A stretch of DNA of 20,346 nucleotides from positions 5,798 to 26,143 of the forward strand of contig JAPLZI010000063.1 in the NCBI GenBank assembly GCA_026395095.1, given 5' to 3'. A model generated the notes under the pieces. It did not search any database. It saw only the letters and a list, made by a program, of their open reading frames with translations, and had not been told where the DNA came from. The translations under genes were made by a program, and so were the position numbers. Shown here piece after piece: positions 12,820 to 20,035 of this stretch; position 1 is the first letter of the stretch, and every line of letters begins with the position of its first letter. This DNA is from Candidatus Tayloriibacteriota bacterium. GTDB taxonomy: Bacteria; Patescibacteriota; Minisyncoccia; Phycocordibacterales; PALSA-1337.

Positions 12820-12848
12820 ATTATATACCCCCTATTCTGGTTTGACAA
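12820..12848 (-). promoter_or_regulatory. Promoter of the 27-residue ORF
   Basis: Minus strand TTGTCA (complement of 12843-12848), 17-nt spacer, TATAAT (complement of 12820-12825). The same bases read TTGACA on the plus strand (12842-12847), upstream of the DsbA-like gene, where an extended -10 (TGATACAAT, 12854-12862) may serve. Confidence 0.65.
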
Positions 12849-12892
12849 GACCATGATACAATACGCGGACATTATCAGAAAACATATTACAC

Positions 12893-13645
12893 ATGGCTAC
12901 ATCTTCTAGTCAGGAACATTTATCATTACCCGTATCAATAATCGTTGGCTCTATCATCATAGGAGGTTCGATTATTTTTGCTGTGGCGAATACTTCTGGA
13001 CGACCTAACCAAGCGGCAAATCCGGCGCCTGCCGCCGTTGCCCCAGTTCAGCAAGGGAATCAGCAACAGAATAACGCTCGTACCGCTGATATCAAATCTG
13101 TCAAAGCGTCTGGTGCACAAGTCGTCGGATTGCCGGCGGCACCCATAACGGTTGCTTATTGGTTCGATTATCAGTGTCCAGTTTGCAAATCCGCAGAGGC
13201 AAATGTCATGTCCAAGATCATCACCGAATACGTCAAGACCGGAAAAATCCGTGTTGTATTCAAGGATCTGCAATTCTTAGGTCCAGATTCTGCTTCACTC
13301 GGATTGGCGGCGCGAGCTGTAGGCGAAGTTGCCCCGGCTAAATTCTATGACTGGCACAAGGCTGTGTTCGAAAATCAGGGACAAGAAAATTCAGGCTGGG
13401 CGACAAAGGAAAAAATTCTTTCTATCACGACATCTGTGTTGGGTAAGGCAAGCGCTGACAAAGTGATGCTACTCATGGTTTCAAAGGCTGCAACATATCA
13501 AAAATCATTAGACGCCGACAAGGCTGAAGGGGAAACATTTGGCATAAATGCGACACCGTCATTCATAATTGGCAACAAACTCATGGTCGGCCTCTCTTCA
13601 TACGAAAACATAAAGACGACTATCGAAGCGTCGATAAAAAAGTAA
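12893..13645 (+). CDS. DsbA-like thiol:disulfide oxidoreductase, membrane-anchored
   Basis: A 250-residue protein. Residues 13-31 form one membrane helix, then a Pro/Ala/Gln/Asn-rich linker to about residue 62, then a DsbA/DSBA-like thioredoxin domain. The active site CPVC follows FDYQ, as in BdbD/DsbA-like anchored proteins. The cis-Pro loop NATPSFIIG is present near residue 220. It would form or shuffle disulfides in exported proteins outside the membrane. The pseudopilin at 15741-16277 has several cysteines and is a possible client. A hairpin terminator lies directly after the stop codon. Confidence 0.92.
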   Translation: MATSSSQEHLSLPVSIIVGSIIIGGSIIFAVANTSGRPNQAANPAPAAVAPVQQGNQQQNNARTADIKSVKASGAQVVGLPAAPITVAYWFDYQCPVCKSAEANVMSKIITEYVKTGKIRVVFKDLQFLGPDSASLGLAARAVGEVAPAKFYDWHKAVFENQGQENSGWATKEKILSITTSVLGKASADKVMLLMVSKAATYQKSLDADKAEGETFGINATPSFIIGNKLMVGLSSYENIKTTIEASIKK

Positions 13646-13671
13646 AAAATGGAGGAAAGCTTCCATTTTCC
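13644..13671 (+). terminator. Terminator after the DsbA-like gene
   Basis: Stem AAAATGGA with TCCATTTT, loop GGAAAGCT, ending in TTTT. It leaves ftsH to its own promoter. Confidence 0.65.
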
Positions 13672-13682
13672 TCGTTGCCAAG

Positions 13683-13688
13683 TATAAT
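13683..13688 (+). promoter_or_regulatory. ftsH -10 box
   Basis: Perfect TATAAT ending 6 nt before the ATG at 13695. The -35 is weak (TTCCAT at 13661-13666, 16-nt spacer). Implies a leaderless mRNA. Confidence 0.55.
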
Positions 13689-13694
13689 CAGGGA

Positions 13695-15623
13695 ATGACA
13701 AACGGATATTCAGGCCAAAACAACGGCAGGGGCAAGAATGGGCGTAAAAAGCCTGGTAAGTTCGATTTTCGCTGGAGTTTCCTCAATATAATCGCGACAG
13801 TCATTCTGGCCTTCCTTTTGATTACCGGCATATACGCCGAGTATTCCTCTTCACAAAACCCAACTGTGTCGCAAGTGCCTCTGTCAGTGATTGCCGACGG
13901 AGTCAAAAGGGGTGTGATCACTTCTCTCACTGTAGAGGAGTCGACTGTCGTGGCAAAGTATTCTGACAAGACTGTAAAGAGTGCACAGAAGGAAACAGAT
14001 TCTTCTCTCACGGAATCGCTTAGCCGTTTCGGGGTGACTTCGGCGCAACTGGCCACGACCACTATCACGGTTGCTTCGCCAAGCGGATTGTTCTATTGGA
14101 TCGGTACACTTGCACCATTTCTGGCGCCGATCATATTTCTCATCTTCTTCATATGGTTGATTTCGCGGCAGATGAAAGGTGCAGGAATGGCTGCGCTGTC
14201 ATTCGGCCAGTCCAAGGCGCGCATAACTATGCCAGAGGATACAAAACAGAAAATAACATTCAAGAATGTCGCCGGAGCCAAGGAAGCCAAACAGGAACTC
14301 ATGGAGATCGTCGATTTCCTGAAGAATCCAAAAAAGTTCATCGATATCGGAGCGGAGATCCCGAAGGGCGTGCTTCTCATGGGTGCTCCTGGCACCGGAA
14401 AGACCTTGTTAGCTCGCGCGGTGGCCGGAGAAGCTGGCGTGGCCTTCTTCTCTATCTCTGGTTCGGAATTCGTGGAAATGTTCGTGGGCGTCGGCGCTTC
14501 TCGTGTCCGCGACCTTTTCAAGATGGCCAAGGATGCCGGACCGGCTATCGTTTTTGTCGATGAGATAGACGCGGTTGGCCGCACGCGCGGGGGAGGTTTC
14601 GGTGGCGGCAATGATGAGCGCGAACAAACCTTGAATCAAATACTAGTTGAGATGGACGGATTTGAGCCAAATGAAAAAGTCATCGTTATGGCGGCGACCA
14701 ACAGGCCAGATGTCCTCGATCCAGCGCTACTTCGTCCGGGCAGATTCGATCGTCGTGTTGTCATAGATCTTCCCGACAGGAATGATCGTGAGGATATTTT
14801 AAAGATTCACACCAGCAGGAAACAATTGGCCGAAGATGTCGCTTTGCGCGTGATCGCTGAACGCACGCCGGGATTTTCCGGGGCTGATTTGGCATCGCTT
14901 ACGAATGAGGCGGCGATCCTGGCTGCTAGGGAAGCTCGAACGACTATAGGTCAGTTTGATTTTATTCGTTCCATAGAGAAAGTGATGCTTGGTCCGGAGC
15001 GCAAGAGCCACGTTTTGTCTCCAAGAGAAAAGGAGATCACTGCATATCATGAGGCTGGCCACGCAATAGTTGCCTCGGTTCTGCCTTACGCTGATCCAGT
15101 TCATAAAATATCGATTATTTCGCGAGGGCGCGCCGCTGGTTACACCTTGAAATTACCTTTTGAAGATCGCAAACTGCAGTCGCGCAAGGAATTCCTGGAT
15201 GATATCGCCGTATCGCTCGGCGGGTATGTGGCCGAGAGGATGATGTTCGATGACTTTACGACAGGCGCTTCGAATGATCTTCAGGTTTCTACCGCTCTAG
15301 CCCGCAATATGGTTACGCGCTACGGAATGTCGGAAAAGATCGGTCCGGTTGCCCTAGAGAGCGCCCAAGGTCGTGTCATGTTCGGTATGGGCGTCGGTGA
15401 TAGGGAATATTCCGAAAAGATTGCCGCTTCGATCGATGATGAGGTTACGAGGATAATGACTGAAGCCCGCGGTCACGCCGAAAAAGTTCTTGCCGCAAAT
15501 AGGAAAGCCTTTGAAGCGGTGGCAAAGACGCTGGTTGAAAAAGAAACATTGGAACGCGAAGAATATGAGTTGCTCCTCGCCGCAAATGGAATAATAGTGA
15601 AAAAGGAGCAGAAGATAGTATAA
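13695..15623 (+). CDS. ftsH: ATP-dependent zinc metalloprotease FtsH
   Basis: A 642-residue membrane-bound AAA+ protease that degrades misfolded and tagged proteins. Order: Lys/Gly-rich N-tail, TM helix ~29-47, extracytoplasmic domain, TM helix ~134-157, AAA module with Walker A GAPGTGKT (230-237), Walker B FVDEID (287-292), Gly-rich pore-side segment, SRH NRPDVLDPALLRPGRFDR (336-353), and zinc motif HEAGH (452-456). The third metal ligand Asp is in the GASNDL block. Length is standard. It may act on proteins tagged by the tmRNA encoded 4 kb upstream. Followed by tRNA-Ile after 23 bp, perhaps cotranscribed. Confidence 0.98.
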   Translation: MTNGYSGQNNGRGKNGRKKPGKFDFRWSFLNIIATVILAFLLITGIYAEYSSSQNPTVSQVPLSVIADGVKRGVITSLTVEESTVVAKYSDKTVKSAQKETDSSLTESLSRFGVTSAQLATTTITVASPSGLFYWIGTLAPFLAPIIFLIFFIWLISRQMKGAGMAALSFGQSKARITMPEDTKQKITFKNVAGAKEAKQELMEIVDFLKNPKKFIDIGAEIPKGVLLMGAPGTGKTLLARAVAGEAGVAFFSISGSEFVEMFVGVGASRVRDLFKMAKDAGPAIVFVDEIDAVGRTRGGGFGGGNDEREQTLNQILVEMDGFEPNEKVIVMAATNRPDVLDPALLRPGRFDRRVVIDLPDRNDREDILKIHTSRKQLAEDVALRVIAERTPGFSGADLASLTNEAAILAAREARTTIGQFDFIRSIEKVMLGPERKSHVLSPREKEITAYHEAGHAIVASVLPYADPVHKISIISRGRAAGYTLKLPFEDRKLQSRKEFLDDIAVSLGGYVAERMMFDDFTTGASNDLQVSTALARNMVTRYGMSEKIGPVALESAQGRVMFGMGVGDREYSEKIAASIDDEVTRIMTEARGHAEKVLAANRKAFEAVAKTLVEKETLEREEYELLLAANGIIVKKEQKIV

Positions 15624-15646
15624 TTGTCCGTGCGTGTAGTCGTACC

Positions 15647-15720
15647 CCGCCCTTAGCTCAGTTGGTTAGAGCATCGAGCTTATACCTCGAGGGTCCTAGG
15701 TTCGAATCCTAGAGGGCGGA
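15647..15720 (+). tRNA. tRNA-Ile with anticodon UAU
   Basis: 74 nt: acceptor CCGCCCT/AGGGCGG, D-arm GCTC/GAGC, anticodon stem TCGAG/CTCGA with loop CTTATAC, T-arm CTAGG-TTCGAAT-CCTAG, discriminator A. CCA is not encoded. Loop positions 34-36 read TAT, so it decodes AUA as Ile directly. Most bacteria instead use a CAU tRNA modified by TilS. Confidence 0.9.
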
Positions 15721-15740
15721 CAATATAGAAATAGAAAATA

Positions 15741-16277
15741 TTACCAAGGGTTTCCTGACGGAGGTGATCCCCAGCCAGCAGTTCCTACTGGGTTTGCTTT
15801 GCAATAGGTAGTTTGATATTCAAGACTATAGACAGTCGAATCATCTGGTCTATTAAGAGATGGTAAGATCCAATCCCGTCTGCAGTCGTGACTACCGGGA
15901 GGAGAATTATCAAATTCCCCCTCGTTTTCATCTAACTGATATACACCACCCCATGGATCTTTCCTGATATTTTGCAAACCTGGAATGCCTGATTTAGTGC
16001 TGATATTTGTGAGTGAAGTGACCATGGCAGCTTCACCTCCACACACGCTGCATTTGGCAGGATTCTCTGTGATACCAATGAGGGTTGTGTCATTTAGGAG
16101 TCTGGCAAGATCAGCGGCTCTCACGATTTGAAGGATTTCTTGTTGAGCTTTTACTTTCAATGCTCTTTGTCTGGCATTATTTAAAGAAACTATAATGACC
16201 GATGACAACATGCCAATTATGGAGATCACTACCATAAGTTCTATCAAAGTGAACCCTTTATTTCTATCTGGAAACAT
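15741..16277 (-). CDS. Type IV pilin / pseudopilin-like protein
   Basis: A 178-residue prepilin. A short leader ending KG precedes FTLIELMVVISIIGMLSSV, the class III cleavage and methylation site with Glu at +5, then a 20-residue hydrophobic spine. The globular part has cysteines at CSVCGG, HDCRRD and TTYCKAN, so disulfides are likely. It would be matured by a PilD-type peptidase and assembled into a pilus or secretion pseudopilus for DNA uptake or attachment. It lies 36 bp after the small membrane protein gene, both downstream of recG on the minus strand. Confidence 0.9.
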   Translation of the reverse strand: MFPDRNKGFTLIELMVVISIIGMLSSVIIVSLNNARQRALKVKAQQEILQIVRAADLARLLNDTTLIGITENPAKCSVCGGEAAMVTSLTNISTKSGIPGLQNIRKDPWGGVYQLDENEGEFDNSPPGSHDCRRDWILPSLNRPDDSTVYSLEYQTTYCKANPVGTAGWGSPPSGNPW

Positions 16278-16313
16278 TGTAGTACTTAACTAGATCAAGC
16301 TATTTATTCCTCT

Positions 16314-16625
16314 CTAATTTTTTTGATATCCTGCCATCGGGTCAAATTTTTTGCTGCTAGATGAACTTGAAGAGCTAAACAAAACGTAGCCCATTATCAA
16401 AATATTGATGATTATGATAGCAACCAGAATATAAATGGCCTGCTGGCCGTCCTTTGCCAGACCGTGTCTCATAAGCCAACCTGATAGTCCTCTCGGCATA
16501 TTTTGTTGTGGAAATCTGTTTCCACTCGGGAATTGGTTTGGAAATTGGCCTCCAGAAAATTGGCTCGTTGGTCTGGGTGAGCTTTGAATAGAGAAATCTG
16601 TTTCGAATTCGACGCCAGAAGACAT
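16314..16625 (-). CDS. Small single-helix membrane protein
   Basis: 103 residues. A Ser/Pro/Gln/Phe-rich N-terminal half is followed by an amphipathic segment GLSGWLMRHGLAKDGQQAIY, one membrane helix (ILVAIIIINILIMGYVLF), a run of eight serines and a short tail. Low-complexity proteins with one helix are common in CPR genomes. Position next to a pilin suggests a cell-surface role, but this is inference. No Shine-Dalgarno site is visible. Confidence 0.7.
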   Translation of the reverse strand: MSSGVEFETDFSIQSSPRPTSQFSGGQFPNQFPSGNRFPQQNMPRGLSGWLMRHGLAKDGQQAIYILVAIIIINILIMGYVLFSSSSSSSSKKFDPMAGYQKN

Positions 16626-16657
16626 ATTAGTGACTAAATACTAGCTCATTTTTATAC

Positions 16658-18976
16658 TTATTCAAAGTGCATTTCGGAGTCTTTTTCCTGAACGGCCCTA
16701 AGAAGTCCTAGATGTGCGCCGAGTTCGGCATCGTTGGAAATCAGCCGAATAGCTTCATTTCGCGCGGCCTCGACGAGCTTCAGGTTCTGTAATGCGTCCA
16801 TAGCTACGTCCGAGACACCCCACTGGCGTGCGCCGGAAAGTTCGCCTGCGCCACGTTGTGCCAGGTCAAATTCAGCCAACTCAAATCCGTTTTTTGCCGT
16901 TTTTAAGGCTTTCATTCGTTCGGCCGATTTTTCGCTGGTTGTCTCGGAAAAACAATAGCAGTAAGCCTGATGTGAGCTTCTCATCACGCGACCCCGGAGC
17001 TGGTGGAGTTGAGACAACCCGAATCTCTCGGCACCCTCGATAATGATCACCGTGGCATTCGGCACATTCACGCCGACTTCGACTACGGAAGTCGAGCAAA
17101 GTATATTTATACGCCCCTCTTTGAATTCAATCATAATGTCGTCTTTCTCCTTTGGCTTCATTTTGCTATGGAGGACCCCGATTTCATATTCAGGAAAGAC
17201 GTCTTTTTTCAGACGTTTAGCTTCTTCCTTCACTGATTTTGCAATAATGGCGGCTTCTTTTTCAGGGTCTGGTTCGTCTATGCGCGGACAGATGACATAC
17301 ATTTGTCGGCCGGCTGTTAATTCTTGCTGGATTTTTTCGTAAACCTCGTCGCGTTTTGACGGATAAACTATCTCCGTGATGATCGGTTTTCTACCGGCAG
17401 GAGATTCGTCTAGGAGAGTGAGATCAAGATCACCATAAATAGTGAGAGCCAGAGTTCTGGGAATGGGCGTGGCGGTCATAGATAGGAGATGGGGGACCGG
17501 AGCTCTCGAAACTCCATTATGAAGAACATTCCCGGAGGGAGCTCGTCGCGAACTTTGTTCTTTAGGTGCGTTGCCGTGATTGTCGTTAGGTTCTTCGGAG
17601 TGGAGTTTCGAGAGCTCCGGTTCAAGATGCTTCTTCAATAGCTTCGCGCGCTGGCCAGTGCCGAAGCGATGCTGTTCGTCGATGATGACGAACGCCAAAT
17701 GTTTGAACTTCACCGACTTCTGTATGAGCGAGTGCGTGCCGATGAGTATTGGGACCTCGCCGTTTTCAACCCATGATAAGAGTTGAGTCCTCGCTATATC
17801 AGTCCAGCTTTTTGGATTTACCTTCGAGGGGAATATGCGACAGCCTGAAGAGGTGATAAGGCCAATGCGGATTCCAAGATAAGAGAAATATTGAATGAAA
17901 GATTCGTACTGCTGCGTGGCTAGAATTTCAGTTGGGCACATATAGGCGACTTGCAGGTTGCCAAATTTTTGTTGCACATGCGTTCCGTCTGGTTTCATGA
18001 TGCTTGGCTTGGTCGTGACTGTGGCAAAGGCGGCTGCTGCGGCGACAGCAGTTTTTCCCGAACCGACATCACCTTCAAGGAGCCTTGTCATGGCTTTACC
18101 CTTGCCGAAGTCACCGAGGATGGCTTGTATCGAACGAGTCTGTGCGGATGTCATCTGGAATGGGAACCTGCGGATGAATTCGTCAAGAAACTTTTGTGCA
18201 GGCTCAATCATAAAAGCCGGGTTCTCGCGATATTTCGCTCTAGCTTTTTGGCGGGCGAGTTGTATTAGGAATATTTCTTCGAAGGCAAAGCGTTTTCGTG
18301 CCGCTTCGGCGTCGTCTTTCTTTAGCGGCGCGTGTATCCAGATGAGCGCTGTACGGATATTCGGCAGATGATATTTGACTAAGATGTGTCCGGGTAGAGG
18401 ATCTTCAAGCTCGTCCAGAATACCGCTCTTAAAAATTTTCTGGATGTTGTGGTACAACCAAGCTGATGAGACTCCGCGGGATTCGGGATAAACGGGGTAG
18501 AGATTGTGGACCTCTGAGTCCTCATTAAAGAGCGAATCTGCTGAGCCGGCGGGGAGCTGGTTTACGACCTCGAGTTTTGGATTTGAGAAGTAGAGCTCGC
18601 CGCTATTGCGTCTTTCGCTCACCTTACCCTCTATACGCACGGAGGCACCCTCGGGTGTCATTTTTGCGATATATGGCTGATTGAACCAGACACAGTGAAT
18701 ACGGCTAGTCCCGTCTTCTATGTAACCGTCGGCCATAGTTATCTTGGTCTTGAATCCCTTGCTGGCCTTGAGCCCGGAGATCTTGCCGAAAATAACGGCG
18801 GCATCGCCTTTTTGCAGTGAGTCTATGTTTCTGGCTTCAACGGTGTCGCCGTAGCGAACGGGGAAATGGTAAATCAGATCCTTGATCGTGGTGATGCCGA
18901 GTTTGCGCAATGCATCACGAGTGGGGGGAGTCAGCCGGAAGCGATCCGCGACCAATGTGTTCAGATTTACTGGCAT
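16658..18976 (-). CDS. recG: ATP-dependent DNA helicase RecG, carrying an in-frame palindromic insertion
   Basis: A 772-residue branch-migration helicase that reverses stalled forks. The OB-type wedge domain occupies about residues 60-150. Walker A GDVGSGKT is near residue 305, the DEQHRFG box near 432, TATPIPRTL near 500, and the late motifs EVGVNVPNATVIIIEGAERFGL and QLRGRVMRS follow. Ordinary RecG goes from RAKL-R to PHLL-MTATP in a few residues; here about 42 extra residues (453-494, PELSKLHSEEPNDN to VSRAP) come from a 124-bp inverted-repeat element at 17497-17620. A second smaller extension lies after Walker A. A -10 box TACAAT (complement of 18984-18989) ends 7 nt before the ATG. Confidence 0.95.
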   Translation of the reverse strand: MPVNLNTLVADRFRLTPPTRDALRKLGITTIKDLIYHFPVRYGDTVEARNIDSLQKGDAAVIFGKISGLKASKGFKTKITMADGYIEDGTSRIHCVWFNQPYIAKMTPEGASVRIEGKVSERRNSGELYFSNPKLEVVNQLPAGSADSLFNEDSEVHNLYPVYPESRGVSSAWLYHNIQKIFKSGILDELEDPLPGHILVKYHLPNIRTALIWIHAPLKKDDAEAARKRFAFEEIFLIQLARQKARAKYRENPAFMIEPAQKFLDEFIRRFPFQMTSAQTRSIQAILGDFGKGKAMTRLLEGDVGSGKTAVAAAAAFATVTTKPSIMKPDGTHVQQKFGNLQVAYMCPTEILATQQYESFIQYFSYLGIRIGLITSSGCRIFPSKVNPKSWTDIARTQLLSWVENGEVPILIGTHSLIQKSVKFKHLAFVIIDEQHRFGTGQRAKLLKKHLEPELSKLHSEEPNDNHGNAPKEQSSRRAPSGNVLHNGVSRAPVPHLLSMTATPIPRTLALTIYGDLDLTLLDESPAGRKPIITEIVYPSKRDEVYEKIQQELTAGRQMYVICPRIDEPDPEKEAAIIAKSVKEEAKRLKKDVFPEYEIGVLHSKMKPKEKDDIMIEFKEGRINILCSTSVVEVGVNVPNATVIIIEGAERFGLSQLHQLRGRVMRSSHQAYCYCFSETTSEKSAERMKALKTAKNGFELAEFDLAQRGAGELSGARQWGVSDVAMDALQNLKLVEAARNEAIRLISNDAELGAHLGLLRAVQEKDSEMHFE
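17497..17620 (-). repeat. 124-bp palindromic element R inserted in frame in recG
   Basis: Arms 17497-17527 and 17590-17620 pair over 20 perfect outer bp and 7 inner bp (GAAGAAC/GTTCTTC) with a short mismatch between. The core is 62 nt (17528-17589). Same dimensions as element M at 4633-4756, in the same orientation relative to the host gene. The frame stays open and adds about 42 hydrophilic residues between motif II and motif III of RecG. Confidence 0.8.
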
Positions 18977-18983
18977 GGGTTTA

Positions 18984-18989
18984 ATTGTA
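18984..18989 (-). promoter_or_regulatory. recG -10 box
   Basis: TACAAT on the minus strand, 7 nt before the ATG at 18976. No clear -35. Fits the leaderless pattern of adk, ftsH and others. Confidence 0.45.
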
Positions 18990-19008
18990 CATTATTCGGG
19001 GCATGACT

Positions 19009-19096
19009 AAAAATTCATTATTCCTTGAACAAAAATTCATAAAAATTTTATCTTTTCTTCATTAAAATTTGAACTTTTCTTCATCAGGATTTTATC
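19009..19096 (+). repeat. Array of four 22-bp direct repeats (locus 2)
   Basis: Units 19009-19030, 19031-19052, 19053-19074, 19075-19096, each exactly 22 bp. Endings alternate GAAC, TATC, GAAC, TATC. Unit 3 is identical to unit 3 of the array at 165-252. The array ends 9 bp before the TACAAT -10 box of the NYN gene and covers its -35 region. Confidence 0.8.
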
Positions 19097-19105
19097 TACT
19101 TTTTA

Positions 19106-19111
19106 TACAAT
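19106..19111 (+). promoter_or_regulatory. -10 box of the NYN gene
   Basis: TACAAT ending 6 nt before the ATG at 19118. The matching -35 position falls within the fourth 22-bp repeat unit, suggesting control through the array. Confidence 0.55.
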
Positions 19112-19117
19112 ACTGCT

Positions 19118-19738
19118 ATGTCAGTCAATAAAATTAAAAGATTTGCTTTCATTGATGTCCAAAATACTGCAAGTACCACGACACAATTGCTTGGATTTGT
19201 GGTTGACTGGCATAGGCTATATGAATATCTAACAGATAAATGGATGTGCGATAAAGTTTTCTTTTATTCTGGTATAGCCAAAGAGGACATTGAAACAATA
19301 AATGAATTTGCATTATTGTCCAAGGCGGGCTGCATGGTAAAAATGAAGACTTATTATTCCTACAAAAAACCTGATAAGAGAGTAACTATAAAATGCAAAA
19401 AATGTGGCTGTGAAAATTTAATTAGACTTAGCATGGGCAACAGACATAAATCAAATTGCGATGTCGATCTTACGGTTGATGCCATGGAGGAGGCTGGTTT
19501 TAACAAAGAATTCCTCATCTTTACCGGTGATGGAGATTTCGATTGTTTGATTCAGAAAGTTGTGGAAATGGGAACGAAAGTTTACATAGTGTCATCGAAC
19601 GCTGGTATTATAAAGCCAGGCTTAAATACTAAACGTTTATCATCAAGATTAAAGACTATCATAAAACAATATGATCAAGGTGTGATAAATCTTATTGATA
19701 TAAATAGCTGGAAGATAAGGATTGAAAAGAAAGTATAA
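19118..19738 (+). CDS. NYN (PIN-like) domain protein with inserted zinc ribbon
   Basis: A 206-residue protein of the LabA/NYN type, a PIN-like predicted ribonuclease fold. Acidic residues expected at the active site are seen in AFIDVQN (residue ~13), NCDVDLTVDAM, and FTGDGDFDCLI. The middle carries a CxxC pair (IKCKKCGCEN) with a further Cys in HKSNCD, probably a small metal-binding insertion. Final strands VYIVSSN and LIDIN complete the Rossmann-like sheet. Likely acts on RNA in the cytosol. It follows the second 22-bp repeat array and probably has a leaderless mRNA; a terminator begins 2 bp after its stop codon. Confidence 0.85.
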   Translation: MSVNKIKRFAFIDVQNTASTTTQLLGFVVDWHRLYEYLTDKWMCDKVFFYSGIAKEDIETINEFALLSKAGCMVKMKTYYSYKKPDKRVTIKCKKCGCENLIRLSMGNRHKSNCDVDLTVDAMEEAGFNKEFLIFTGDGDFDCLIQKVVEMGTKVYIVSSNAGIIKPGLNTKRLSSRLKTIIKQYDQGVINLIDINSWKIRIEKKV

Positions 19739-19742
19739 AATA

Positions 19743-19770
19743 CAAACCGCCACGAAGCGTGACGGTTTGC
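19743..19770. terminator. Terminator after the NYN gene (two-way)
   Basis: 11-bp stem AAACCGCCACG with CGTGACGGTTT (one non-canonical pair), loop AAG. The minus-strand side is followed by a T-rich stretch; on the plus strand the T-tract is short. Confidence 0.6.
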
Positions 19771-19783
19771 GAATGCAGAGAGA

Positions 19784-19812
19784 ATGATAAGCAAGATCAG
19801 AATCAAAGTCAA
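19784..19812 (-). promoter_or_regulatory. Minus-strand promoter facing the NYN terminator
   Basis: TTGACT (complement of 19807-19812), 17-nt spacer, TATCAT (complement of 19784-19789). Extended -35 TCTTGACT is the same as in both small RNA promoters at 753-782 and 984-1013. Any transcript would reach the terminator within about 40 nt. Confidence 0.5.
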
Positions 19813-19886
19813 GAACAACTGATGACTCTTTTGTAAAAACGTCTTTTTTGTGCCAGAATGGCTCCATTCGCCCGCGCGAAATAGAT

Positions 19887-19976
19887 GGAGACGTGGCTGA
19901 GCGGTCGAAAGCGGCACCGTGCTAAGGTGTTAGGGGGGCAACTCCCTCGTGGGTTCGAATCCCACCGTCTCCGCCA
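19887..19976 (+). tRNA. tRNA-Ser with anticodon GCU
   Basis: 90 nt with a long variable arm, as in class II tRNAs. Acceptor GGAGACG/CGTCTCC, discriminator G, encoded CCA, anticodon loop GTGCTAA giving GCT for AGC/AGU codons. T-arm GTGGG-TTCGAAT-CCCAC. Confidence 0.95.
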
Positions 19977-20035
19977 GTGATTTGTACCTTATAAAGTGGA
20001 CCCCATAAAATGATAGAAGTGGTACAATTTTATGT

